Source: CAVYOD01 sp963770045 (GTDB lineage: Bacteria > Acidobacteriota > Aminicenantia > Aminicenantales > CAVYOD01). From it: 64,000 nucleotides of DNA. The position numbers and the translations under genes were made by a program. The notes under the pieces are model-generated. The model was not told the origin of the DNA. It saw nothing but the letters and a program-made list of their open reading frames with translations, and ran no database searches. Positions 54,614-63,257 of the stretch are shown here, piece after piece. Each line of letters starts with the position of its first letter. Within the stretch, counting starts at the first letter, position 1. The DNA lies in the NCBI GenBank assembly GCA_963770045.1, contig CAVYOD010000014.1, positions 124,001 through 188,000 of the forward strand, in the 5' to 3' direction.

Positions 54614-56041
54614 TTATCTTATATCGACGCGCTCGAGAATCCAGCCGGAGATGAAGTCCAGGAAGCCGGGCACGAACTGCTTGGGGAGAGCTGCGTATTC
54701 GCTCGGGCTTCCGGTTTTCGCCTCTTGATAGAGATGATTGGCTTTGGGGAAGATTTTCGCTTTGACATCTTTATTGCCTCCCCTTTCGAGAGCCTTGACC
54801 ATGGCATCGCGGCTCCATTCCGCCGGCACCTGGAGGTCGAGCTCGCCGAAAACGAGGAGAACCGGGCATTTCACTCTTTCGAGGACGGGAGCGGGGTCGT
54901 GCTTCAGAAAGTACTGGAACCATGGGCCGGCCAACTGCTTATACATGTTATCCACCATGTCCCTCGTGAAGGCGGCCAAGTCCTTGATGCTCTTTTTTTG
55001 TTCCTCCGGCATGCCCGAGATTTGAGTCTCGGCTAGCTCCCGGATCTTCTCTTTGAGCTCTTCTTCGCTCCGTCCTTCCTCGTTCATGGAAATGATCGTC
55101 TTCATGGCGTCCACGTCCTTCTGGACTTTCTCCGGCGCGGCGCCGTTGGCCCGGGCGATCAACTCCACCTGTCTGAGTATCACATCCTTTCCCGGGTGGC
55201 CAGGCCCGGAGAGGCAAATAATGAAGGCCGGAGCTTCTGATTTCGCAGCGGCCAGCGGGGCGACGATTCCTCCCTCGCTGTGGCCGCAGAGGCCGATTTG
55301 ACCGGGGTTGATGTCGCTCCGGGATTGGAGATAATTCAGGGCAGCCAGAGCGTCCATGGCGAAGTCTTCCGAGGTCACGTCGAAGACGTTGCCCCCCGAG
55401 CCTCCCACCCCGCGGTCGTCGTAAAGAAGCACGGCGATGCCCTTTCTTGTAAAGTGGTCGGCAATGCCCTGGAAGATCTTCCAGCCGAAGAGCTCCTCGT
55501 AGCGATTCTGCGGACCGCTTCCGGTGATCATGATGACGGCGGGGTGCCTTCCCGGTTTCTTGGGGAGCGTCAGGGTGCCAGTGAACTTGATGTCGCCGTT
55601 ATGAAAAACGACCTCTTCTTCGTTATAGGGGAGGGGCTCGTGGGGTTTCGCCGGCTCCTCCTTCGTTTTCTCCTCCGAACGGGTCAAGGCGAAAGTCCCC
55701 GCCATCCCCGCTTGCTGGAATTGCCCCGTGATTTTATCTCCCTCGATGACGCCTTTGAAATCGGCGACTCCTTGCGGCGATTCCAGCTTGAACGAGATCT
55801 TCGGGCCGTCGAGAAGGATGTCTTTGAGGGGCAGTCCGGTTGCGCTTTGAAGAGGAACGTCCATGGTGGCCTGAAGGACCCCTTTTTCGGTCTTGAAATG
55901 AACGACGATCTCGAGCTTCTGGCCCATGATCTCGATATTCCCCCTCCACGCGCCGTCCACTCCGCCCGCGTCGATGACCGAAGCCAGGGCGAAGCCGCCA
56001 AAGAGGAAGATGAATAAGAAGAGGATGCGTGCCGTTTTCAT
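54614..56041 (-). CDS. secreted alpha/beta hydrolase with N-terminal DUF-type beta domain
   Basis: 475 residues. Signal peptide MKTARILFLFIFLFGGFALA. Residues ~28-125 form a beta domain (GAWRGNIEIMGQKLEIVVHF, PKISFKLESPQGVADFKGVI). The hydrolase domain has ITGSGPQNRYEE (oxyanion), nucleophile GHSEGG, acid in LVFGELDLQVP and the catalytic His in KANHLYQEA. This is the esterase/dipeptidyl-peptidase-like family of COG1073. Lone gene on the minus strand, flanked by 33-bp direct repeats in the other orientation, suggesting that it was inserted downstream of the exporter operon. Substrate unknown. Confidence 0.88.
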   Translation of the reverse strand: MKTARILFLFIFLFGGFALASVIDAGGVDGAWRGNIEIMGQKLEIVVHFKTEKGVLQATMDVPLQSATGLPLKDILLDGPKISFKLESPQGVADFKGVIEGDKITGQFQQAGMAGTFALTRSEEKTKEEPAKPHEPLPYNEEEVVFHNGDIKFTGTLTLPKKPGRHPAVIMITGSGPQNRYEELFGWKIFQGIADHFTRKGIAVLLYDDRGVGGSGGNVFDVTSEDFAMDALAALNYLQSRSDINPGQIGLCGHSEGGIVAPLAAAKSEAPAFIICLSGPGHPGKDVILRQVELIARANGAAPEKVQKDVDAMKTIISMNEEGRSEEELKEKIRELAETQISGMPEEQKKSIKDLAAFTRDMVDNMYKQLAGPWFQYFLKHDPAPVLERVKCPVLLVFGELDLQVPAEWSRDAMVKALERGGNKDVKAKIFPKANHLYQEAKTGSPSEYAALPKQFVPGFLDFISGWILERVDIR

Positions 56042-56117
56042 TCGAACCTCCTAAACAAGCGTTCTTACATGCGTATACGAGCCGACGGCCAAAGAGTTCC
56101 TCTGATCTCACGGCGAA

Positions 56118-56248
56118 CTCGCTCAGGTTCAGGAAATACCTAGAATAAAGTGAGGGGCAAGGAGTCAGGAGTAAGGGGCCATCCTCTTAGATCCTAATTA
56201 GATCCTAATTTAATGTCCCTTTACCCCTGACCGCTTACCCCTTACTTC
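56118..56248. repeat. 33-bp direct repeat (copy 2) and inverted heptamer pair
   Basis: 56118-56150 repeats the permease 3' end, with in-frame SLRFRKYLE and stop. It is followed by GTGAGGG, GCAAGGA, GTCAGGA, GTAAGGG (56150-56177) and, 43 bp later, complementary TTACCCC, TGACCGC, TTACCCC, TTACTTC (56221-56248). The pair could fold into a hairpin just downstream of the YfcC stop and terminate its transcription. Two tandem AGATCCTAATT units (56189-56210) lie between. Confidence 0.65.
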
Positions 56249-56253
56249 TATTT

Positions 56254-57660
56254 TTATCTTGGCCCGAAGTGGGAGAGGACGGCGGGAATGAGCGCGAGGA
56301 CGCTCAGTGCTACCCAGGCGATGAGGAGCGGGATGAGCCACTTGGCCCACTTCTCCCAGCGCAACCGGGCCAGACCCATCACTCCCATCGTCACCCCTGA
56401 GGTGGGAAGCACCGGATTGATGTACTCGCACAATTGGTAAGCCAGGACCGAAGTCTGGCGCGTAATCCCGACCAGATCACCCAGCGGAGCCATGATCGGC
56501 ATGGTCAGCGCCGCCTGTCCCGTGCCCGAGTGGACAAAAAAGTTGATAACACACTGGGAAGCGAACATCAGCTCCGAGGAAATGACCGGATGGAAGCGGG
56601 AGATCATCTTGGCCATGTAGAAGAGTGTCGTATCCAGGATCCGGCCGTCGGTCGCCACGACCAGCATCCCCCGGGCACAGCCGATGATCAGGGCTGCGTT
56701 CATCATGTCCTTGGCCCCTTCGACAAAAGACCGGCCCATCTCCTCCGAGCCCAGGCGGCCGGCGATCCCGGAAAAAATTCCCAGCGCCAGGAAAAGTCCG
56801 GCGATCTCGTACATATACCACTTATATTTCAGGATGCCGAAGACCAGGAGGAACATGGTGATGAGGAAGACGTAAAGCACGCGCTTATGATATTTCGTAA
56901 CCTCGATCTTTTCGTGGCTGTTGAAATCGATGGCCAGCGTCTTTCGCCGTTCCTCGTCCTCCTCGAAGGTCGAACTCAACCTCGGGTTTTTTTTGACCTT
57001 AGAGGCATACCGGGTGACGAAGAAAATGGCGATCGCCGTCCCCACGACCCAGACGATCATCCGGTATCCCAGCCCTGAATAGAGCGGGAGCCCGGCGATT
57101 CCCTGGGCGATCCCGACGGTGAAAGGGTTGAAAAAGGCTCCGGCAAAACCGGACGCGGCGCCGAGAAAAGGCATGGCCACGCCGACAATCGTGTCATAGC
57201 CGAGGGAGAGCGAGAGCGGGACAAAGACAAGGATAAAGGGCATCGTCTCCTCACACATCCCCCAGATGGCCCCTCCCAGCGAAAAGAGAATCATCACCAC
57301 CGGGATGAGGAGGACCTGGAGCGATTTGCTCCGCCCGAATTTCAGCGAGAGATTATGGATGAAGGCCGAAACCGCCCCGGTTTTCTGGATGATCCCGAAA
57401 ACGCCGCCGGAGATAAAACAAAAGACGATGATCAATGAGGCGTCAACAAAACCCCTCAAGGGCGAAATGAACAGGGCGCCGATCCCCTGCGGATGACGCT
57501 CGGTCAGATGGAAGGAATTGGGCACCGGAACGAGCCGGCCGTCTTTCTCCACCTTCTGATATTCGCCGCCGGGCACGACCCAGGTGGCGATGACCGTCAG
57601 GACGACCATGATGTAGATGAGGATCAGCGTGTGGGGCAGCTTGACTTTTTTGAGGTTCAT
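56254..57660 (-). CDS. YfcC/DcuC-superfamily transporter (putative basic amino-acid or dipeptide carrier)
   Basis: 468 residues, 12-13 TM helices. Family sequence at the start (LPHTLILIYIMVVLTVIATW VVPGGEYQK), FISGGVFGIIQKTGAVSAFI, GAIWGMCEETMPFILVFVPL and FVHSGTGQAALTMPIMAPLG near the C-terminus match the YfcC group of the C4-dicarboxylate anaerobic carrier superfamily. The start overlaps the cyanophycinase stop by 4 bp, so both genes are expressed together. Given that partner, Arg/Asp-containing dipeptides or arginine are likely cargo (inference). Confidence 0.88.
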   Translation of the reverse strand: MNLKKVKLPHTLILIYIMVVLTVIATWVVPGGEYQKVEKDGRLVPVPNSFHLTERHPQGIGALFISPLRGFVDASLIIVFCFISGGVFGIIQKTGAVSAFIHNLSLKFGRSKSLQVLLIPVVMILFSLGGAIWGMCEETMPFILVFVPLSLSLGYDTIVGVAMPFLGAASGFAGAFFNPFTVGIAQGIAGLPLYSGLGYRMIVWVVGTAIAIFFVTRYASKVKKNPRLSSTFEEDEERRKTLAIDFNSHEKIEVTKYHKRVLYVFLITMFLLVFGILKYKWYMYEIAGLFLALGIFSGIAGRLGSEEMGRSFVEGAKDMMNAALIIGCARGMLVVATDGRILDTTLFYMAKMISRFHPVISSELMFASQCVINFFVHSGTGQAALTMPIMAPLGDLVGITRQTSVLAYQLCEYINPVLPTSGVTMGVMGLARLRWEKWAKWLIPLLIAWVALSVLALIPAVLSHFGPR

Positions 57661-58535
57661 GGATGGACAACCTTTCGTGTCAGGAGGTTGAATCTCTGGC
57701 CGGGCAGGAGGACATGCATGAGGATTCCTTCCAGGCCGATGGACTGGTTGGCTAAGATCTTGATCTTCGCCCGCGCGAGATCGTAAATAATCACGTCCTT
57801 CTCACCGATCACCTCAAAAGTCTGGTCGGGCCTGACCAGGATCGCCGTGGCCTCGTCGATGCCCACGCCGAGGAGGGCGGGCTTCTCGGCCAGGACACTG
57901 ACCAGCCGGTTGTGCCTCTTGCGCGTCGCAAAATGCTGATCGATGACGGCGACTTTGACCAGCCCGAATCCCCGGGTGGTGACGACATTCTTGGCCTGGA
58001 GGGTTTCGAATTCATGTCCTTCTTCGACCTTGCGCGTTTCATCGCCGGTGATCATGACTTCGCTCATCACGGCCGCGCCCGCGCTCGTCCCGCCGATGAC
58101 ACACCCCTGGTTATACAACTGGATGAGCCTTCTATGGATCGGGGTGTCCAACAGGACGTCCATCAGGCGCTGCTGAACTCCGCCTGAAAAGAAGACCCCG
58201 CCGACCTTGTCCAGGACCTGGGCGCTGTCTTCTTTGAGGGCTTCCTCCCGGGTCAGTTTCCGGACCTCGACATCCGTTGCGCCCAGTTTCTTGAATTCGG
58301 CGGCTTCTTCCGGCCCGACCTCGTCGGGCACCGAGCTGGCCATCGGAAAGATGACGATCTTCCCGCTCCCGAATTTTTTGGTTAGCTCGATGAAGCGCTT
58401 CATCATGCTCTCCGGACGGTGCCCGCCGCCGATGATGAACAGATAACCCTTGACGGCCGGCGCGGCACCCAAGGAGAGAGCCAAAGAAAGGACTGATAGG
58501 AGGACAAGCATTTTTTTGTTTTTCTTGCCGCTCAT
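57657..58535 (-). CDS. secreted cyanophycinase-like peptidase (family S51)
   Basis: Start set at ATG 58535 (MSGKKNKKMLVLLSVLSLAL), after GGAGCAGGG; signal peptide to about residue 28. Family motifs: GYLFIIGGGHRPESMMKRFI, VFFSGGVQQRLMDVLL, the nucleophile in GGTSAGAAVMSEVMI, and LVKVAVIDQHFATRKRHNRL with catalytic His. 292 residues, standard for exported cyanophycinases. The enzyme splits multi-L-arginyl-poly-L-aspartate into beta-Asp-Arg dipeptides. Operon with the YfcC transporter by ATGA overlap. Confidence 0.9.
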   Translation of the reverse strand: MSGKKNKKMLVLLSVLSLALSLGAAPAVKGYLFIIGGGHRPESMMKRFIELTKKFGSGKIVIFPMASSVPDEVGPEEAAEFKKLGATDVEVRKLTREEALKEDSAQVLDKVGGVFFSGGVQQRLMDVLLDTPIHRRLIQLYNQGCVIGGTSAGAAVMSEVMITGDETRKVEEGHEFETLQAKNVVTTRGFGLVKVAVIDQHFATRKRHNRLVSVLAEKPALLGVGIDEATAILVRPDQTFEVIGEKDVIIYDLARAKIKILANQSIGLEGILMHVLLPGQRFNLLTRKVVHP

Positions 58536-58617
58536 GCTTCCCTGCTCCATAATGAGCCACAGATTATAATACTTCGATCCGCGCCAGTCCACCGAACATC
58601 GTACCCCGCCAAAAAAA

Positions 58618-58645
58618 GTGAGCCCTGAGCAGTGAGCCGTGGGCA
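58618..58645. repeat. degenerate heptamer tandem repeat
   Basis: GTGAGCC, CTGAGCA, GTGAGCC, GTGGGCA in 7-bp register, in the 250-bp spacer upstream of the cyanophycinase gene. No other gene in 58536-58787. Confidence 0.65.
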
Positions 58646-58736
58646 GTATAAAGGCATTGACTTGTTGACGTACTCCGTGTCATCTGTCCCATACCCGTGC
58701 ACTGGCAGGAGTCAGGGCTGATGAGGAGCAAACGAA

Positions 58737-58759
58737 GGATGTCCTTTGGGGCACGTCCC
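58737..58759. repeat. degenerate single arm of the REP/IS200-like palindrome
   Basis: GGATGTCCTTTGGGGCACGT with following CCC matches the right arm of the 10802-10910 element at 18 of about 22 positions. No second arm is visible nearby. Confidence 0.45.
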
Positions 58760-58787
58760 CGAGCCCCATGTTTCGGTTTTCATGTGC

Positions 58788-59921
58788 TCAGCCTTCATTC
58801 CAGAAAAAGTACGCTCGGTCAAAGTCGTTACAGACAAGATTCCCGCCGATCTTTCTCAGCAGGGCGAGCGACCCGCGGTAGAGATAGACCTTGATCGGGA
58901 AAGCAGCTTCACCTCCGGCCGGCAGATCGAGGGCCCAGGACTGGCACTCCAGCTCGCCGAAGGCGAGTGCGCCCGGCTCGAGATGGCTGTAAAGCTGAAT
59001 GGCATCCCCGTTGGTTTCCTGCTCTCCCTTGGGCCTGTCGGTGTACCGGGCCTGGGGTTTGACGGGAAAAGTCATGACCACGAGCGAATAGTCGTCTTCC
59101 CTTATTTTGCCCAGATAGGCAATCGCCCCTTGGGCACTTTCGGGCCGGATGCCGACTTTGTAGCGCCGGCTGCCGTCGATAAAGAAAGAGTAAGAAGCCG
59201 GGTTAGCCTTGACATAGTCCTGCGGGATCATCTCAAAGTAGGTCGCGCGCCAGGCGTCTTTTTTGACCTCACTCACCGGGACGACCATTGTCCCCCTGGG
59301 CGGAACCTGGATCAGGGACCAGAGGGCCAGGATCTTGTCGAGCCCGGCCCGGGAGTTGTTCTTGAGCTTGTGAATGAAATCAATCCCCAGGAATTGGTAG
59401 TTGGTTTCCTTGAAATTCGGGTCTTCTTTGAGGGGGTCATCCTCCAGCCTCATCTCCCGTGTCAAGGTCAGGTCATAGTTCTCCTTGCCGTCGTTCGAGG
59501 CCGTCCTAAAAGTGTTGGCCAGGACCAGCTCTTCGTTATCCTTGAACGAGACGACTTTATAGCTTCCCGGGTCGAGCATCGAAAAATCCCGATTTCCTTT
59601 CCAGTCGGGCCGGAAAATGAACCCCTTGGCTCCGCCCTCCGGAGAAACCCAGGAGCGCTGGCCCCCCAGGCCTTTGAGCACCTCGGGATGAACCCAGAAG
59701 AGGTTCTCCCCGCCGACGGAAACGGCCATGATCCTCCCACCGAACCTCGGGACGACCAGGAATTGATTGTCCTGGCTGTTGTGGAAAAGGAAATATTCGA
59801 TCTTCTGAACTCTGAGTGCATCAATGGCAGATTTCAGGTTTTCCTTCTGACCTGCGTGGAGAGACATGAACGCTCCCATCGCAGTGGCGATAAAGATTGC
59901 CGACGCCCAAGGCTTTTTCAT
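58788..59921 (-). CDS. secreted galactose-mutarotase-like protein of unknown function
   Basis: 377 residues, start after GGAGGAGG, signal peptide ASAIFIATAMGAFMSLHAGQ. The body looks like a beta-sandwich of the aldose-epimerase/galactose-mutarotase type (FLVVPRFGGRIMAVSVGGEN, ENYDLTLTREMRLEDDPLKE, YLGKIREDDYSLVVMTFPVK). I do not recognise a named enzyme. The start overlaps the GH116 stop by 4 bp (ATGA), so it is expressed with that glucosidase and may bind or isomerise its sugar product. Confidence 0.7.
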   Translation of the reverse strand: MKKPWASAIFIATAMGAFMSLHAGQKENLKSAIDALRVQKIEYFLFHNSQDNQFLVVPRFGGRIMAVSVGGENLFWVHPEVLKGLGGQRSWVSPEGGAKGFIFRPDWKGNRDFSMLDPGSYKVVSFKDNEELVLANTFRTASNDGKENYDLTLTREMRLEDDPLKEDPNFKETNYQFLGIDFIHKLKNNSRAGLDKILALWSLIQVPPRGTMVVPVSEVKKDAWRATYFEMIPQDYVKANPASYSFFIDGSRRYKVGIRPESAQGAIAYLGKIREDDYSLVVMTFPVKPQARYTDRPKGEQETNGDAIQLYSHLEPGALAFGELECQSWALDLPAGGEAAFPIKVYLYRGSLALLRKIGGNLVCNDFDRAYFFWNEG

Positions 59922-62578
59922 TCTTTCCTCCTCCCGGGAGAGATCTCGAGGACAAGATCTTCTCCACTTTTCACGGCCACGGGCTTATCCCACTTAAGGG
60001 AGAGCCCGCCGTCCTCTTTGGCGAGTGTAGGCTTGAGGCTGCGGCCTCCCACGCTTACGTTTATAGTTCTTGCACTCATGGCCGGAGAACCGGCCGGAGG
60101 GTGGAACAAAAACTCTTTGAGCTTCAGATCCCCAGAAGAAACATGAAGGGCGATTCGCGCCGTCCCGTCTGCTTCAAATCTCTGGGCATAGGTCCCCCAG
60201 CCCGAACCCGTGCTCCAGAAGGTCCGGAAATCCTGGGGATAGATCTCCGGCGCAAATCCCATCTTCAGGGCCGGCGCAGAATAATAAAATCCTGAGAGGG
60301 CAAGCAAGAGGCCCCAGGAGGACATTGCCCTGGCGTAATGATGTCCGCACTCCACCTCATCCCAGGGATTTCGCTTCAAACCGTCGTAGCGATCACGAGC
60401 GGCCTTGACCAGAGACAGTCCTTCCTCAAGCAATCCTTCATAGATGAGATGGGAGGCGACCTGGTATTCGATGCCGGTCCAGACCTCGTCCGAATAGGGA
60501 AAGGGAAGCGGCGGACGCCCGCCCTTCGGCCAGGTGCAGAGGAGGAGTCCTTTTTCGTCGCCCAGCGCGTAGGTTCTCTGGCAGTTGGAGAAATCGCGGA
60601 AATCGGTCAGGAAATTGTGATCATAGATGGAGCGAAGAGTGGACTGGAGCTTCTCCGGCGGGAGAAACCGGCCCAGCCCGGCGACCATGGCCAGCCATTG
60701 TCCGAGAAGCTGATCGGAGAGGCAACCGTCCCCGTACTGGTATTTTTTCTCCATCACTTGATTATATTTTTGGACGTAAAACTCCCCGTTCCAGAGCAAG
60801 TCGTTGTAGTTCTTTTTTCCCTTTTCAAGGATTTCGAGGTACGTCCTAGCCGATTCAGTGTCGCCGACGTATTCGGCCATCTTCGAACCGGCCAGGAGAG
60901 CTCCGAGGTAAAAAGCGCCCATCATGCTGTTGGGGCCGATGAATTCGATATCATATGTGTTATGCTGCTCGCCTTCCATAAGGCCATCTCGATTCGTGTC
61001 CCAAACCGTCCAGGCATAATCCAGCGCCTTCTTGGCCTGGGGCCAGACTTTCTTTAAGAATTCATCGTCCCCGGATACCTGCCAGTCCCGGTAGAGGTTG
61101 ATGATCCGGCCCATCTGGCCGTCGGCCGCCGGACGGAAGTTCCAAAAGACGCCGCTCCGGAGCGGGAGCGAGGTCCGGAAGACCATTTCCCCTGTGGGTT
61201 TGACGTTGTTCAGGAAATCGGTCTCCCTGATCGACCTCTCCAGGCTCGGGAAAAGAAAGGCCAGGCTCTGCTCATAGTTCCAGACGTGGGCGCAGTTGAG
61301 CGGACAGCAGCCCCCTTTGTCCGAGCATCCTTCAAACCCGAAGAACTTGCCCTCTTCCAGCCAGAAGCAGGTCGTGGTCCGGATGATCGCAGCCTGGCTG
61401 GAAACAGCATCCAGAACATACGCGGGAAGAGTGGAAGAAAAGAAGTTATCCACAAACAGCCGGCTCTCCTTTTCAAGCTGAGGCAAGTTTTGAACCAGGT
61501 ATGCGGCGGATGTCCAGGCGTCGCTGAATTTCGTGGCGTAATGGTTCTTGTAGATCTTGCCGCGCTGGGAGTCGACGACGTCAAAATAGTCCAGGAAGTT
61601 CGGGAAATTCCAGGACAGGACGAAGGGGAGTGTGACTTCGCCGTAAGGAGACAGGGTGGCGACAAGACCCAATGTCCCGATGTCCGTTCGTTTATCTGGA
61701 GAAGGGCTGGCCTCATCTAGGTTCTTGAGCATTCCATCGTCCCCGAAATCATCCCAGAAAACCTGGAGATCGTCCCACCATTCGCCGCGGGTCCAATGGG
61801 AGAGGTAGGTGATCTCCTTCCACGGTGTCGCCAGGGCTACGGTTCCAAAGGCAGGAGAATCGGGCGTAACTTTTTTCGAAGCCATGAAAAGCCCGGAGAG
61901 GTTAACCTCTTTTTTGATTTCGTTGACGTTCTGGCCGAATTTCTCATTCTCGATCGAATTGAGCTCGCCCTGGCCGTCGAAACCGACCGGGTTCAGGATC
62001 GACCCCGCAACCGTGACTTTCGCCGGAATCGGGCTCAGGTTCTTGAGGCGGAAACGGAGGATGACCGCGGGGATGCCCGATTCTTCAGGCTTGAGCGGGA
62101 TGAAGGGATTAAAGGCTTCGAGTGTTATCTGGACCGGGATCTGGCTATCGCTGAGCTCAATCTCGGCAAAAGGATATTTTCCCGTGAATCTGGCTTTTTC
62201 CATGCGGGGGAGGCCGGGGACTTCTTCGCGCCGGAACCCGAAGCCCGTGGTGAAGGGAGGACTCAGCGGCCCCTCCAAAACACGGACAACGGGCCGACTG
62301 CCTTTTTGCTCAAAATACAAAGAGAAAAAGGTGAAGGGAAGGTTGATGCCCTTTCCGGGGCGGTTGAAGATCTCCCAATCGCGTAGGTTTCCCCTGCCCC
62401 CGAGGGAAATGGTCCCGGTCCCGATCCCGCCCAGAGGAAATGCGATCTCGCGCAGCGCCGCTCCTTCGAAAACCTTTTGCTCGCCCAACCGGAAAAGATC
62501 TTCGCTGGAGAAAACCCGTTTGGCCGTCTTTTGCCTGTCGGCGCCGGCCCAGGCCACCCCAGGCACCAGGAAAATCAA
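59918..62578 (-). CDS. GH116 family glycoside hydrolase (beta-glucosidase/GBA2-like)
   Basis: About 886 residues. N-terminal beta-sandwich: FPLGGIGTGTISLGGRGNLR DWEIFNRPGKG, the family start; C-terminal (alpha/alpha)6 barrel: HVWNYEQSLAFLFPSLERSI (region of the nucleophile Glu), EGEQHNTYDIEFIGPNSMMG (acid/base region), EVECGHHYARAMSSWGLLLA. GH116 enzymes cleave beta-glucosides or beta-xylosides. The annotated start is a TTG at 62578; an upstream ATG at 62638 with RBS GGAGGG is in the same frame but has TAA and TGA between. Ignoring these the region would read as a signal peptide. Followed by the mutarotase-like gene. Confidence 0.9.
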   Translation of the reverse strand: MIFLVPGVAWAGADRQKTAKRVFSSEDLFRLGEQKVFEGAALREIAFPLGGIGTGTISLGGRGNLRDWEIFNRPGKGINLPFTFFSLYFEQKGSRPVVRVLEGPLSPPFTTGFGFRREEVPGLPRMEKARFTGKYPFAEIELSDSQIPVQITLEAFNPFIPLKPEESGIPAVILRFRLKNLSPIPAKVTVAGSILNPVGFDGQGELNSIENEKFGQNVNEIKKEVNLSGLFMASKKVTPDSPAFGTVALATPWKEITYLSHWTRGEWWDDLQVFWDDFGDDGMLKNLDEASPSPDKRTDIGTLGLVATLSPYGEVTLPFVLSWNFPNFLDYFDVVDSQRGKIYKNHYATKFSDAWTSAAYLVQNLPQLEKESRLFVDNFFSSTLPAYVLDAVSSQAAIIRTTTCFWLEEGKFFGFEGCSDKGGCCPLNCAHVWNYEQSLAFLFPSLERSIRETDFLNNVKPTGEMVFRTSLPLRSGVFWNFRPAADGQMGRIINLYRDWQVSGDDEFLKKVWPQAKKALDYAWTVWDTNRDGLMEGEQHNTYDIEFIGPNSMMGAFYLGALLAGSKMAEYVGDTESARTYLEILEKGKKNYNDLLWNGEFYVQKYNQVMEKKYQYGDGCLSDQLLGQWLAMVAGLGRFLPPEKLQSTLRSIYDHNFLTDFRDFSNCQRTYALGDEKGLLLCTWPKGGRPPLPFPYSDEVWTGIEYQVASHLIYEGLLEEGLSLVKAARDRYDGLKRNPWDEVECGHHYARAMSSWGLLLALSGFYYSAPALKMGFAPEIYPQDFRTFWSTGSGWGTYAQRFEADGTARIALHVSSGDLKLKEFLFHPPAGSPAMSARTINVSVGGRSLKPTLAKEDGGLSLKWDKPVAVKSGEDLVLEISPGRRKE

Positions 62579-62718
62579 TCAATAAAAGAGAGGTTAAATC
62601 ACAATCGGGGCGAACGAATTGAGATTTTTTTTGGCCATATCTTTCCCTCCCCTCGCGAACAAGATCATACCGAAAATTTCTATAGGAATGAAAAAGAAAA
62701 GTCAACATACATCAATAT

Positions 62719-62774
62719 GTGAGGGGTCAAGAGTCAGGGGTGAGGAGTTTTTTATGAGCTATGAGCCATGAGCT
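62719..62774. repeat. heptamer tandem repeat entering the Mut7-C coding end
   Basis: GTGAGGG, GTCAAGA, GTCAGGG, GTGAGGA, GTTTTTT, ATGAGCT, ATGAGCC, ATGAGCT are eight consecutive 7-mers. The last three and the T-rich one contain the stop and the final codons of the Mut7-C gene (LMAHSS). Confidence 0.75.
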
Positions 62775-63234
62775 TGTTTTGGCTTTCCAGGATTTCTTCG
62801 ATTTTATCCTTCATGTCTTTGTAGTGGGTGCCCTGCCAATAAACCCTGCCGCAGCGGGGACAAAGCGAAAAGCGGGTTGCGTGTTCACAGACGAAAGGGG
62901 GGACAAGATTCCTGGCAGCTTCTCGGGAGATCACACGGAGAGGGACGTTGCATTCGAGACAGCGAGTGTAGGCCGAGACTTGGCCCCAGAGGTCAAACTT
63001 GTCCAGGACCTCGCGGACTTGCACTTTCCACTTCTCGCTGGACACGAAAAGGTTCTTTACGCCCTTCGCTTTCTGGATCAGGGCAGTGTCGCGGGTGAGG
63101 AGGGTGCGGTCCTCTTTCTGAGCGATGGCCAAAAGCTCGTGGTCCTCAATCCGGCGAAAAAAAAGAACATCAAAACCCAGCACTTTGAGCCATCTGGCCA
63201 GCTTCCCGAGCATGCAGTCGACGATGAATTTCAT
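62752..63234 (-). CDS. Mut7-C RNase-domain protein (PIN-like with zinc ribbon)
   Basis: 160 residues. N-terminal PIN-like fold: KFIVDCMLGKLARWLKVLGF (catalytic Asp), RTLLTRDTALIQKAK. C-terminal zinc ribbon: RCLECNVPLRVISREAARNL, then SLCPRCGRVYWQGTHYKDMK. PF01927 proteins are predicted RNases; partners unknown. The last six residues are encoded by the heptamer repeat, so the natural C-terminus is probably shorter or variable. Lies 23 bp after the nickel/cobalt-type transporter gene. Confidence 0.9.
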   Translation of the reverse strand: MKFIVDCMLGKLARWLKVLGFDVLFFRRIEDHELLAIAQKEDRTLLTRDTALIQKAKGVKNLFVSSEKWKVQVREVLDKFDLWGQVSAYTRCLECNVPLRVISREAARNLVPPFVCEHATRFSLCPRCGRVYWQGTHYKDMKDKIEEILESQNKLMAHSS

Positions 63235-63257
63235 GCGCTTCGGGCGCTTCTCGCCTC

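Noticed and set aside
58746..60146. 466-codon plus-strand ORF
   Set aside because: Antisense of the mutarotase-like and GH116 genes; no family similarity.
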